Assembly: GCF_007097395.1 (NCBI RefSeq) | Contig: NZ_VKDC01000008.1 | Span: 186,001-250,000, forward strand | Source of the DNA: Fulvivirga sp. M361 | GTDB taxonomy: Bacteria; Bacteroidota; Bacteroidia; Cytophagales; Cyclobacteriaceae | Length of the DNA stretch: 64,000 nucleotides | Direction of reading: 5' to 3' | Shown: one piece after another, positions 37,175-46,999 of the stretch | Layout of the letters: every line of letters starts with the position of its first letter | Position numbering within the stretch: the first letter of the stretch is position 1 | Notes under the pieces: generated by a model | The model's database searches: none | What the model saw: the letters and a program-made list of their open reading frames with translations, nothing else | What the model was told of the DNA's origin: nothing | Position numbers and translations under genes: made by a program

Positions 37175-38917
37175 ATGAAACGTTTACCTAAGCAGCTTAC
37201 TATAATCCTTCTGATCACCTTATGCCTTGCCGGTTGTGAGGAATTCCTGGAGGATGAAATACAGACTTTGAAGACAGAGGAAGTGATCGACTTCAGGGAG
37301 CAGTCACGAGGCCTGATCAATGATATTTATTCGGATTATGCCTTTAACTATTTTAGTGACTTTTCCATAGAGTACCTGACAGACAATGCTGTCAATCGTA
37401 GCTCTCCCCAGCATTTGGCTACCGGTTTTTGGGGGCCTACTGATAATCCGTTCGGCAACCTATGGAAACGATCCTACAACAATATCCGGCAGGTGGTCCA
37501 ATACATAGAGGAGGTCCATAACACCGGACTCCCTTTTAAGCCTGCCGCCCAGGATTCGCTGGAGAACGTACGAACGCTTAGACGTTACTTTGGGGAAGCC
37601 CATTTTTTGAAAGCCTTTGCAGAGTGGGAGTTACTCAGGATCTACAGCGGGCCATCTGCAGCCACAGGAGATATGTTGGGATTTCCCATCATCAACAGTA
37701 TTTTGGCCTCCGGTGACTACACCACTCTGTCCCGGGCTTCTTTTGAACAATGTGTAGATCGTGTTATGATGGACCTGGATACTGCCATTCAGTACCTTCC
37801 TTTAATCTATTCCGGAAAGGGGAACAGCAATCCCGGATACAGTGTCATAGAAACAGGCAGAGCCAGCGGTCTGGCTGCTCATGCGCTTAAGGCCAAAGTG
37901 GCGCTACTTGCAGCGAGTCCGGCATTTAATCCTACGAATGACGTGAGCAAATGGGAGCGTGCAGCCCAGTTGGCACATGAATTGATCATCCAAAACGGAG
38001 GGTTAAAGACCCTTCAGCCCTATGATTTCAGAAGGGAGGACAACCCGGACCACATCTGGAGGCTGAGATTGTTCAGACAGAACAACAGCCTGGAGCGACG
38101 TTTGTATCCTCCGACCTTGTTTGGCCAGGGTGAAGTGAACCCATCACAAAATCTGGTCGACGCATTTCCGGCAGTCAATGGATATCCCATCAGTGCCGTG
38201 GAAAGCGGTTTCGATCCTGACAATCCCTATGCAAACAGGGACCCGCGCTTTAACCGGTTCATTTTCTTCAACGGGGACCATTGTTTTGACAATTCCTCCG
38301 GATGCCAGAACTATGACACCCTGGAGATCTTTGAGGGTGGAAGGGACTATTTCGGTGGTTTTATCCCTAATGTGGGTACCCGTACGGGGTACTACCTGAA
38401 AAGATTTCTGAATGACCTTGATTTTGATCCTTCTGTGAATGATGCCGTCACTAATCTGCCAAAGGTTTACGTGCAGCTGGGACTGACAGAAATGTATCTG
38501 ACCTATGCTGAAGCAGCTAACGAAGCCTACGGCCAGCCCAATACCATTCCACCTGGAATGACTTTTTCTGCCCGGGAGGCGTTGGCCTTCGTTCGGCAGC
38601 GTGCCGGCATCAGTCCTGACCCCTATCTGGATGCAGTTGCCTTATCGACAGATGATTTCAGGGAGCTGGTTAGAAATGAACGTAGGATAGAACTGTCCTT
38701 TTCAGGTGAGCGGTTTCATGACCTGAGGAGATGGAGGATTATTGATACTATGGATAATGTACGTGGTATGAAGATCCTCAGAAATGACAACAATACCTTC
38801 AGTCATGAGGAGATCAGTGTGGAAGATCGTGTTTTTGATGCAAAGAACTATTATCTGCCACTACCCTATGAAGAGCTGTTGTTGAACACTAACCTGGAAC
38901 AGAATCAGGGATGGTAG
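37175..38917 (+). CDS. SusD/RagB-type lipoprotein (pair 2)
   Basis: A 580-residue lipoprotein, signal MKRLPKQLTIILLITLCLAGC (Cys21), mature start EEFLEDEIQTLKTEEVI. Helices include RRYFGEAHFLKAFAEWELLR, and the C-terminal family block FRELVRNERRIELSFSGERFHDLRRW is intact, ending with the NQGW tail seen in SusD proteins. It follows the pair 2 SusC gene by 25 bp. Sequence divergence from the pair 1 SusD suggests a different ligand. Confidence 0.94.
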   Translation: MKRLPKQLTIILLITLCLAGCEEFLEDEIQTLKTEEVIDFREQSRGLINDIYSDYAFNYFSDFSIEYLTDNAVNRSSPQHLATGFWGPTDNPFGNLWKRSYNNIRQVVQYIEEVHNTGLPFKPAAQDSLENVRTLRRYFGEAHFLKAFAEWELLRIYSGPSAATGDMLGFPIINSILASGDYTTLSRASFEQCVDRVMMDLDTAIQYLPLIYSGKGNSNPGYSVIETGRASGLAAHALKAKVALLAASPAFNPTNDVSKWERAAQLAHELIIQNGGLKTLQPYDFRREDNPDHIWRLRLFRQNNSLERRLYPPTLFGQGEVNPSQNLVDAFPAVNGYPISAVESGFDPDNPYANRDPRFNRFIFFNGDHCFDNSSGCQNYDTLEIFEGGRDYFGGFIPNVGTRTGYYLKRFLNDLDFDPSVNDAVTNLPKVYVQLGLTEMYLTYAEAANEAYGQPNTIPPGMTFSAREALAFVRQRAGISPDPYLDAVALSTDDFRELVRNERRIELSFSGERFHDLRRWRIIDTMDNVRGMKILRNDNNTFSHEEISVEDRVFDAKNYYLPLPYEELLLNTNLEQNQGW

Positions 38918-39041
38918 ATGGAGGGTAAGTTATTGGGTGTGAGGTTATTTTGTCTGTAGAATGCCTTGGTATTTTAATAACATCGTAACTAAATGTCTGT
39001 ACAGAAGAAATTAAATGACAAAGTATTAAGTAATCAGAGAT

Positions 39042-39947
39042 ATGCTTTACAATAACCAGAGAATGTTTACGATCATCCTGTTAGCCATGGGAGCCTTGCT
39101 TGCCTCCTGTGGTTATGATGATTTTGTCGAGAACGAATTTGAATATACGGCAGTCTACTTGCCTAAGGCAGAAATAGCACGGACTTTCATAATGGATGAA
39201 GGGATGAAGATTGGTGTAGGTGTGGTGCTGGGTGGGAGATTGTCAAATGACAGAGACGTAGAGGTCACTTTTTCACTGGACTCGACAGCTACCGTGGATG
39301 CAGGGTATGCTGTGCTTCCGGAAAGTCACTACAGGCTGGAAGGGCCTGACGGACAGCCTGTAAGTAACACCATAATCGTGCCTGCCGGAAAAGTACAGGG
39401 GTTTGTATACATCAAGGCAGATTCGGCTATCTTTTTGTCAGACCCTGTTGCTCTTGGACATAATTATGCATTGAGTTTTCAACTGGAAGAAGTCATAGGA
39501 GCAGATTCGATATTGGCCGACCTCACCACGACCACCATTTCTTTCTCTTACATCAACCAGCTCTTTGGAAACTACGTGCAGCGCGGGCGGATCACCCGAA
39601 TGGAAAAGGGTGATCCTGTTGAACCCGTCATATACCCCGGAGGTATAGATGACGTTATAGCGTTGACTATGCACGCTCCGGATACACTCATTGTAGAAGG
39701 TATTGGGGAATCGAGGCAGTCAGGTGATAAAATGAAGATAGCTATTGGCGATGACAATACGATTGACATTATCAGCTTTCCCGGGGCAACACCGGTTACG
39801 GATGACGGGGGATCCAGGGTGAACAGGATGGCCAGAGAGGTGATACTTAACTATACCTTTGAAGTCAACGATATCATCCATACGGCCAGAGATACACTTG
39901 ACTTCAGGAACAGGGTGGTGGACGGAGTGAATCAGTTTAACCTGTAA
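39042..39947 (+). CDS. DUF1735-type surface lipoprotein (SusE/F-position glycan-binding protein)
   Basis: A 301-residue lipoprotein; the signal ends LLASC (Cys23 from the first ATG; a second ATG at 39063 is also possible). The N-terminal part (about 25-160) has the DUF1735/BT_3987-like pattern (YTAVYLPKAEIARTF, YAVLPESHYRLEGPDGQ, VPAGKVQGFVYIKAD), and the rest (about 165-301) looks like a DUF4361-type beta domain. Such proteins follow SusD in many utilisation loci and are expected to bind the target glycan on the cell surface. It lies downstream of pair 2 and upstream of the HTCS gene. Confidence 0.85.
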   Translation: MLYNNQRMFTIILLAMGALLASCGYDDFVENEFEYTAVYLPKAEIARTFIMDEGMKIGVGVVLGGRLSNDRDVEVTFSLDSTATVDAGYAVLPESHYRLEGPDGQPVSNTIIVPAGKVQGFVYIKADSAIFLSDPVALGHNYALSFQLEEVIGADSILADLTTTTISFSYINQLFGNYVQRGRITRMEKGDPVEPVIYPGGIDDVIALTMHAPDTLIVEGIGESRQSGDKMKIAIGDDNTIDIISFPGATPVTDDGGSRVNRMAREVILNYTFEVNDIIHTARDTLDFRNRVVDGVNQFNL

Positions 39948-40039
39948 TCCGTGACAAAGTACAGGATCTGATCGTTGGATTGCTTTTTCCAGCGAGAATG
40001 ATTAAGTTATCTTTCAATTTTGATGGATAAGTGGTTGAA

Positions 40040-43000
40040 ATGAATGCGATGAGCCCGATACATAGTCCGAATGAATGTAATGACTTGTTTAAGATATACA
40101 AGGAACGGGTTCTGAAGTGCTGCTTATTAAAGCGGCATGTGGTATGGCTTTTCTGCCTTCAGGTTGTTTCCCAGGCTGCATTTTCTCAATACAGCCTGAA
40201 TCATCTGTCCGTTAATGATGGGCTTACTCACAGTGACGTGGTGGCCATCGTACAGGATATATCCGGTATTATCTGGCTGGGTACTAATAACGGATTGAAC
40301 CGGTACGACGGATATACGTTTCAGACCTTCAAGCATGATTTTGAAGATAGCCTCAGTTTGCCGAACAACCGGATGAAGGACTTATTTTGTGATTCCCGGA
40401 ACAGGGTATGGATGGTTACAGAGAAGAACTTCATTTCCTACTATGAGTCAGAGACCGGCCGTTTTTGCAATATGTTAATTGGGAATAGCGAAAGCGAAGA
40501 AATAGAGCAGATCGTGGAAGACGACGAAGGCAATATATGGTATTGGACAACCCAGGGCCGTCTGAACAAAATAACGTGGACCGATGATGGGTATAATCTC
40601 ACACACTTCTCAATGCCTTTGGAAGTCACCATTTTGGAAATCCTGGCTTTTGATTCAAAGGTCTGGATAGGTACAAAGGCCCATGGCCTGTGGCAACTTG
40701 AGACGGGTAATGGTAAGATCAGTAGAGTACATACCGGGCTTTTCAGGTCCGCGTATTCCATGGGGGTGTTGGACGATGTCCTGATCGTTGCTACAGATCG
40801 AGGATTATATAGGATGTCAGGCATGGCAGGTTGGGAAGCGTTATTTCTATGGGAGGACCGTTCTATTAGTGATATAGTGGTAGATTATCATAAGAATATC
40901 TGGGTCGGGGTATACGATGGGGGTGTAGTGCAGTTAAAAAGAAAGCAAGACGGCAAATATATCCTGGGGTATACCTATACTGTATCCAATCAACTTAGCA
41001 CGAACAGAGTAAATGACCTGATGATAGATTCCTTCGATGTGCTATGGATAGGTACTTCCGGAGGTGGCGCATATTTTATTGATCTGCAAGCCAAACCATT
41101 CCAGGTCATTAACAATACCAATACCACAATTCCTGATAATTACGTCACAGCAATCCACGAGGACCATGACCAGCTTTGGGTCGGTACCCGTCACGGTCTT
41201 GCCAGGGTCAATGCGGCAGGAGAGGTTACTGTTTATGAGCCTGAGCGACATATATCGGCCCTCCACAGGGACCGTACCGGACAGCTTTGGATCGGTACCC
41301 GCTTCAATGGGCTCAGACTTTTACAAAAAGACGGGACGATACAGGAATTCTCCAGTAGGGGAAAACAGGGACTATGCAGTGACAAGGTGATAGGCATCAG
41401 TGAAGATGCCTTTGGAAGGTTATGGATAGCTACCTTCAATCAGGGAGTGACATTGATGGACATAGCTACGAAAAAGATACTGGCTTCCCTGAATGAGAAC
41501 AACTACCTGCCTACTAATAATCTGACATACATATATTCCGATCCGCAAAATGCTCATGTGATATGGCTTGGAACACGGGATGCCGGATTACTGAAGCTTT
41601 CCTTTCCCGGGATTTCGAAGATGGCTGTGGAAAACTACCGGTTCAGTGTGACAGACAGGTCGTCGATCAGTTCCAATTATGTGTGGCCTGTTTTGAGGAC
41701 CAGTAGCAATACCCTTTGGGTGGGCACCATTGGAGGGGGTCTAAATAAAGCCGTTGAAAGTCCCAGTGGTGTTGTATTTCAGCATTTTACAGAGAAAGAC
41801 GGACTTGCAGACAATGACATCGAGTCTATACTGGAGGATAATTCAGGAAGCCTGTGGTTAGGAGGCAAGGGACTTGTAAGGTTTGATCCTAAAGACAGCA
41901 GCTTCGTGGCTTATGATGTGAATGACGGACTGCAGTCAAATTCTTTCAAAATAGGCGCGGCATTCAAAAATGATAAGGGACAGTTGTACTTTGGCGGGAT
42001 CAACGGGCTGAATTACTTTGATCCTGAAAAGATCATCCCTAACCCTCACAAGCCGAAGGTGATCTTTGACGATCTTAAGATCTTCAACCGTTCGGTAAGT
42101 GTAGGGGAGCGTATCCATGACCGGGTATTGTTGCCTAAAAAACTCGACTACCTTCCTGAAATTACCCTGAAGGCTGCCGAAAATGAATTTACGATTGACC
42201 TGCTTGGGTTGCATTACGCCAATCCCGGTCAGAACAAATATGCCTACAAGCTGGAAGGGTACAGTCAGGATTGGGTTTATCAAAATGCGGACCAGCGTCG
42301 TGTAACATTTTCCAATCTTCGGGCAGGAAGCTACCGGTTCATGGCTAAAGTGTCTAATAGTGACGGTCAATGGAGTGAAAACCGCATTCTCCGGATCAAC
42401 ATCTTGCCACCCTGGTGGGCTACCTGGTGGGCGTTTTTCGCCTATTCCCTGCTCATCCTGGGACTGTTATACCTATACGGGTTTTTGATGAGACGCCAGT
42501 CTGCATTGCGGCATGATCTGGTGCTGGCAGAAAAGGAAAAGGACCTGAATAAGCAAAAAATAAGATTCTTCACTAATATATCACATGAGATCCGAACTCC
42601 TCTCACCCTTATCCATAGCCCGCTGGAAGAGATTATTGAAGAGGGCCCCGGAGTGATTGGTTTTTCAGAAAAACTGGGCCTTATCCAGAAAAACGTCAAT
42701 CGCCTGCTGGCGCTTACCAATCAGCTTCTTAACTTCAGAAAAATGGAAAGTGGCAATATGGTCCTGCAGGTAGCTGAGGGGAACTTTATAAAATTTGCCC
42801 GTGAGATATGTCTGGCCTTTCAACATATGGCCCATGAAAAGAAGATCCGTTACAATTTTCAGATAGACAGAGAATCCACCCAACTGACCTTTGACCGGGA
42901 TAAATTTGAGATCATTTTGACTAACCTGATATCGAACGCCATTAAATATACAAAAGCCGGCGGCAGGATTGATATACAAATGAGGTCCGTGGGGAATGAT

Positions 43001-44200
43001 GCTGAAGAAGCAATTTTTGAAAAAATAAAAGGAAAGAACAGATTATCCAATCATTACCTCGAGATAGGCGTCAGGGATAACGGCATTGGCATGTCGAAAG
43101 AGGAGGTAGGCAAGATATTTGACCGCTTTTACCAGGTCGGGGGACTCGATACATTATCTATTCATGGCACGGGCATTGGCCTGGCTCTTGTAAAGGGGAT
43201 CATCGACCTGCACAAAGGGGAGATTAAAGTAAAGAGTATAAGAGGCAAAGGCTCTGAATTTATAGTGAAGATACCCTTTGGCAGCGCCCACTTTGATAAG
43301 TTACTGCTTTTGAAGGATTTCAGAGATAGTGATGATCGTATTCACTACCCTTCGATGGAAGAGGAACCACAGATCATTGAGCATAAAAGTGAGCCTTCTG
43401 CCATAAAGCAGTGTGTCCTGATCGTTGAGGACAATAAAGATGTACTCACTTACCTGGGTAAGCATCTCAGACAGCGCTACAGGGTGGTATGCGCTGCTGA
43501 TGGTAAGGAGGGCCTTAGCAAAGCACATCATTATCTGCCGGACCTTATCATCAGTGATGTAATGATGCCGGAGATGGATGGTCTGGAGATGCTTTCCGCC
43601 ATAAAACGTGATCCGGACCTTTCCTTTATCCCTGTTATTCTGCTGACGGCAAGGACCGCCACAGTTTATGAGTTGGAAGGAGTAGGTATAGGAGCCCATG
43701 ACTATATCACTAAACCGTTTAATATCCGAATATTGTTGGCCAAGGTAGCCAGTATATTAGCGACACGGGAAAACTTCAAGCGCTATTACGAAGCCCATAT
43801 TCGTTTACAGCCCGTTACCGAAGCGATATTGCCTAATTCAGAGCAGAAATTCCTCGATGAGATCACCGGCCTGGTCATAGATAACCTTACCACTGATAAT
43901 TTCTCCGTACAGATGATGGTAAGGGAAATGGGAATGAGCCAGTCCGCCTGCTATAAGAGAATAAAGGAGCTTACCGGTCGGTCTGCCGTTCAGTTTATCC
44001 GGGATATCAGGCTGAAGAGATCCGCAGAGTTACTCCTGACAGGTGAGTTGAATGTATCGGAAGTGGCCTACAGTGTAGGCATCAATGACTTGAAATATTA
44101 CCGGGAGAAATTTAAGGAGCAATATGGGTGCAATCCAAGTGATTACCCTTCCGGTGATACGATGAATGACAAGGAACCGGTTCCTCATAAGCTTGAGTAG
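40040..44200 (+). CDS. Hybrid two-component system regulator (HTCS)
   Basis: A 1386-residue one-protein sensor-regulator. The ATG at 40040 is chosen; a GTG three codons upstream is possible. The N-terminal segment holds an internal signal/anchor (HVVWLFCLQVVSQAAFSQ). The periplasmic sensor consists of about 14 Reg_prop beta-propeller repeats (IIWLGTNNGLNRYDG, VLWIGTSGGGAYFID, QLWIGTRFNGLRLLQ) and a Y_Y_Y domain (about 740-795). A transmembrane helix follows (about 805-825), then HisKA (FFTNISHEIRTPLTLIHSP), HATPase_c (NLISNAIKYTKAG, IGVRDNGIGMS), a receiver (LPDLIISDVMMPEMDGLEM) and an AraC-type HTH (VSEVAYSVGINDLKYYREKFKEQYG). HTCS proteins bind glycan oligosaccharides and activate the adjacent locus. 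Confidence 0.96.
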   Translation: MNAMSPIHSPNECNDLFKIYKERVLKCCLLKRHVVWLFCLQVVSQAAFSQYSLNHLSVNDGLTHSDVVAIVQDISGIIWLGTNNGLNRYDGYTFQTFKHDFEDSLSLPNNRMKDLFCDSRNRVWMVTEKNFISYYESETGRFCNMLIGNSESEEIEQIVEDDEGNIWYWTTQGRLNKITWTDDGYNLTHFSMPLEVTILEILAFDSKVWIGTKAHGLWQLETGNGKISRVHTGLFRSAYSMGVLDDVLIVATDRGLYRMSGMAGWEALFLWEDRSISDIVVDYHKNIWVGVYDGGVVQLKRKQDGKYILGYTYTVSNQLSTNRVNDLMIDSFDVLWIGTSGGGAYFIDLQAKPFQVINNTNTTIPDNYVTAIHEDHDQLWVGTRHGLARVNAAGEVTVYEPERHISALHRDRTGQLWIGTRFNGLRLLQKDGTIQEFSSRGKQGLCSDKVIGISEDAFGRLWIATFNQGVTLMDIATKKILASLNENNYLPTNNLTYIYSDPQNAHVIWLGTRDAGLLKLSFPGISKMAVENYRFSVTDRSSISSNYVWPVLRTSSNTLWVGTIGGGLNKAVESPSGVVFQHFTEKDGLADNDIESILEDNSGSLWLGGKGLVRFDPKDSSFVAYDVNDGLQSNSFKIGAAFKNDKGQLYFGGINGLNYFDPEKIIPNPHKPKVIFDDLKIFNRSVSVGERIHDRVLLPKKLDYLPEITLKAAENEFTIDLLGLHYANPGQNKYAYKLEGYSQDWVYQNADQRRVTFSNLRAGSYRFMAKVSNSDGQWSENRILRINILPPWWATWWAFFAYSLLILGLLYLYGFLMRRQSALRHDLVLAEKEKDLNKQKIRFFTNISHEIRTPLTLIHSPLEEIIEEGPGVIGFSEKLGLIQKNVNRLLALTNQLLNFRKMESGNMVLQVAEGNFIKFAREICLAFQHMAHEKKIRYNFQIDRESTQLTFDRDKFEIILTNLISNAIKYTKAGGRIDIQMRSVGNDAEEAIFEKIKGKNRLSNHYLEIGVRDNGIGMSKEEVGKIFDRFYQVGGLDTLSIHGTGIGLALVKGIIDLHKGEIKVKSIRGKGSEFIVKIPFGSAHFDKLLLLKDFRDSDDRIHYPSMEEEPQIIEHKSEPSAIKQCVLIVEDNKDVLTYLGKHLRQRYRVVCAADGKEGLSKAHHYLPDLIISDVMMPEMDGLEMLSAIKRDPDLSFIPVILLTARTATVYELEGVGIGAHDYITKPFNIRILLAKVASILATRENFKRYYEAHIRLQPVTEAILPNSEQKFLDEITGLVIDNLTTDNFSVQMMVREMGMSQSACYKRIKELTGRSAVQFIRDIRLKRSAELLLTGELNVSEVAYSVGINDLKYYREKFKEQYGCNPSDYPSGDTMNDKEPVPHKLE

Positions 44201-44347
44201 TATCGCACGGTTTTTTAGCTTTTTTATACAAAAACACTTGTCTGGACTCGGTGAAGGATTTACCCCTTAACACGTCTCAAAATCCCCCCCTGCTGTCACT
44301 AAGATTTGGCGTTCCTTTAGATCAGGTAATATTTAAAAACCATCAGT

Positions 44348-46822
44348 ATGATAAAACACTCCGTAAGCCCCTATATAGTGGTCATTTTCTTAACGATGCT
44401 TGGCGGTTGTTCTGTGAACCCTATGCCGGTGAGTGAGCAAAAAGGACGCTATTCCTATGACTTTAACTTGAAATGGAAGTTTAACCTGGGTGATTTTCCC
44501 GGAGCTTCCGGCGTAGATTACCCGGATGAGGACTGGAGAATGCTGAACCTCCCTCATGACTGGAGCATTGAAGGAGACTATGACAGTCTTAACCCGGCAG
44601 GCCCGGCAGGAGGATTTCTGCCTGCGGGTATCGGATGGTACCGCAGGTACTTTGAATGGAATCCGGAATGGCAAAACAAGCGGGTGGTGATAGAATTTGA
44701 TGGTGTCTATTGTAATTCCACTGTTTGGATCAACGGTGTTGAGTTAGGCATAAGACCCAATGGATACATAGGCTTTTCCTATGATCTGACCCCACATCTT
44801 CAACAAGGAAAGAACCTGCTTGCTGTACGTGTTGATCATTCCAAAGTGCCGAGTGGAAGATGGTATACTGGGTCCGGTATTTACAGGAATGTCAGACTTG
44901 CCGTCATGGAGCAGCTTTACATCCCCGCCGGAGGTTTATTCATACGTACGCCCGAAGTAGATAAGAAGTCAGCAGAAGTAGCAGTCGATCTTGAAGTGAT
45001 CAACGAGGTTCCTGAAATGGATGAGATACGGATCATCTATACAATAACAGATCAGAATGGACGACACCAGGCGGATAACACCCAGGTGGTGGAGCTTGTA
45101 CAAGGCGAAAACCAAACACAGACGATACTGGAACTGCCTGACCCGTTACTATGGTCACCGGATACTCCAAACCTGTACTACCTGACAGTGACGATTGCAT
45201 CCGGAGGGAAAGTCTGGGATGAATACCAATCTTCTTTTGGTGTGCGGACTATTTCTTTCACCACTGAAAACGGTTTTTTACTCAATGGTGAAAAAACCAT
45301 CCTGAAGGGAGTCTGTAACCATCATGATGCCGGGCCGGTAGGTGCCGCTGTGCCGGTGGATGTATTGCACCGAAGACTGAAGATCCTTAAAAACATGGGG
45401 TGTAACGCCATCCGAACATCTCATAACCCTTTTGCCCCGGAGTTTTATGCTCTGTGCGATTCCATGGGGTTTATGGTCATGAACGAAGCATTTGACGGAT
45501 GGGAGGCGGAAAAGGCGGCGTTTGATTACGGACTGAATTTTGAGGAATGGTGGGACAAAGACCTGGAGGCCTTTATAAAAAGGGACCGTAACCACCCCAG
45601 CGTGATTATTTGGAGCATAGGCAATGAAGTAAAGAAGTATACTGATGCTACACAGCGTAAGCTGACAGGTTTTGTTAAAAAACTGGACAATACCCGGCCT
45701 ATAACACAGGGAAGAGGATATAATGGCCCGGCAGTTGACCTGGCGGGATTCAATGGTCACGGAGAGTACAGGAACGGACTGAAGCATTTTCATGAGAAAA
45801 ACCCCACAAAGCCCATAGTTGGGACGGAAATCACACACGGAATGCAGACCAGGGGGATCTATCGGACTAAAACACAGTACAGACGGAGAGATTATCCTGC
45901 GCCATGGGAGATAGGAAAGCCCTTTAGCGGGATAGCCAAAAAGGTCTTTCTCGTGGAAGATCTGACAGACGAAGAGCTATTTGCAGACATCAACCCCTTG
46001 TATCATTCCTCCTATGACAATTCCATCGTACGCATGAGTATTCGTGATTATTGGAGAGAAACCAAAGACCTGACGTATTTCATGGGTTCATTTCGCTGGA
46101 CAGGCTTCGACTATCTTGGTGAGTCCTTTAGCTGGCCCGCCAGAACAATGAGTTTTGGGGTGATCGACCTGGCTGGCTTCCCGACAGATAGCTATTACCT
46201 TTATCAGAGTATATGGTCAGACAAACCTATGGCGCATATGCTTCCGCACTGGACCCATCCCGGTTTGGAAGGAGTGGAGATACCGGTGGTAGTTTATACC
46301 AACTGCACATCGGCAGAGCTGTTCCTTAATGGCAAATCTTTGGGTGAAAAGCCAATGACTGATGAATTAAGGATTATTTGGAAGGTGCCTTATAGCGCAG
46401 GAGAGTTGAAAGTAGTGGCTAAAACAGACGGTGAAGTGATGGCCACACAAACGTATCGAACAGCAAGAGAGCCTTATGCCATCGCCATTGATATGGACAG
46501 GAGCATACTTTCTGCCAATCATAAAGATGTAGTTCATGCAGAAATAACGATTGTAGATAGAAACGGAGTAGCAGTACCCGGTGCCGGTAACCTGCTGAAC
46601 TTTGAGATTGAAGGCCCTGCAAGACTCATCGGAGTGGAAAACGGGGATATATTAGACCTGAGTCCGCACAAGGTGAGTTACAGAAAGACCTTCAATGGAA
46701 AGTGCCTGGCAATTATACAGTCCACGGGAGCTGACGGTGATTTCGAGTTGAAAGTCACTTCGGAAGGGCTGAAGAAAAGCAGTGTGAAGGTAAGGGTCAA
46801 ACCCTCTCAAAAGCCAATCTAG
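44348..46822 (+). CDS. GH2 beta-galactosidase-type lipoprotein
   Basis: An 824-residue exported lipoprotein (signal ending TMLGGC). Domains in order: sugar-binding jelly roll (about 30-185; LNLPHDWSIEGDYD, VVIEFDGVYCNSTVWING), Ig-like (about 190-300), and TIM barrel (about 305-600) with acid/base E427 in VIIWSIGNEVKKY and nucleophile E494 in PIVGTEITHG. A DUF4982-like domain and a C-terminal Ig-like domain complete it. This is the arrangement of Bacteroidota GH2 beta-galactosidases and beta-glucuronidase-like enzymes. Both catalytic Glu are intact, unlike the GH2 protein at 48960. It starts just after the HTCS gene. Confidence 0.93.
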   Translation: MIKHSVSPYIVVIFLTMLGGCSVNPMPVSEQKGRYSYDFNLKWKFNLGDFPGASGVDYPDEDWRMLNLPHDWSIEGDYDSLNPAGPAGGFLPAGIGWYRRYFEWNPEWQNKRVVIEFDGVYCNSTVWINGVELGIRPNGYIGFSYDLTPHLQQGKNLLAVRVDHSKVPSGRWYTGSGIYRNVRLAVMEQLYIPAGGLFIRTPEVDKKSAEVAVDLEVINEVPEMDEIRIIYTITDQNGRHQADNTQVVELVQGENQTQTILELPDPLLWSPDTPNLYYLTVTIASGGKVWDEYQSSFGVRTISFTTENGFLLNGEKTILKGVCNHHDAGPVGAAVPVDVLHRRLKILKNMGCNAIRTSHNPFAPEFYALCDSMGFMVMNEAFDGWEAEKAAFDYGLNFEEWWDKDLEAFIKRDRNHPSVIIWSIGNEVKKYTDATQRKLTGFVKKLDNTRPITQGRGYNGPAVDLAGFNGHGEYRNGLKHFHEKNPTKPIVGTEITHGMQTRGIYRTKTQYRRRDYPAPWEIGKPFSGIAKKVFLVEDLTDEELFADINPLYHSSYDNSIVRMSIRDYWRETKDLTYFMGSFRWTGFDYLGESFSWPARTMSFGVIDLAGFPTDSYYLYQSIWSDKPMAHMLPHWTHPGLEGVEIPVVVYTNCTSAELFLNGKSLGEKPMTDELRIIWKVPYSAGELKVVAKTDGEVMATQTYRTAREPYAIAIDMDRSILSANHKDVVHAEITIVDRNGVAVPGAGNLLNFEIEGPARLIGVENGDILDLSPHKVSYRKTFNGKCLAIIQSTGADGDFELKVTSEGLKKSSVKVRVKPSQKPI

Positions 46823-46861
46823 TCACCGGATCTATTAACCAAATTATAAGAAGGTTGGAAA

Positions 46862-46987
46862 ATGAAAAACATTAACTGGCAGGAAACAGAGAGAAAACGA
46901 AAGGCGCTAAGTAACTCATTGTTCATTATATCCCTGGTAATAACGGGGCTTATATTATTGATCATCTATCTGAGTTTTGTTATTTGA
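46862..46987 (+). CDS. 41-residue single-pass membrane protein
   Basis: ATG at 46862 preceded by AAGAAGGTTGG, a plausible ribosome-binding site. A charged head (MKNINWQETERKRKALSN) precedes one hydrophobic helix (about 19-41) up to the stop. It sits 39 bp after the GH2 gene and 12 bp before the sulfatase gene, in the same direction, so it is co-transcribed with both. Small membrane proteins of this kind are common but unstudied; function unknown. Confidence 0.6.
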   Translation: MKNINWQETERKRKALSNSLFIISLVITGLILLIIYLSFVI

Positions 46988-46999
46988 TACTTTGACACA

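Noticed and set aside
45278-45838. 186-codon minus-strand open frame
   Set aside because: Antisense to the catalytic barrel of the GH2 gene, which is clearly the real gene.
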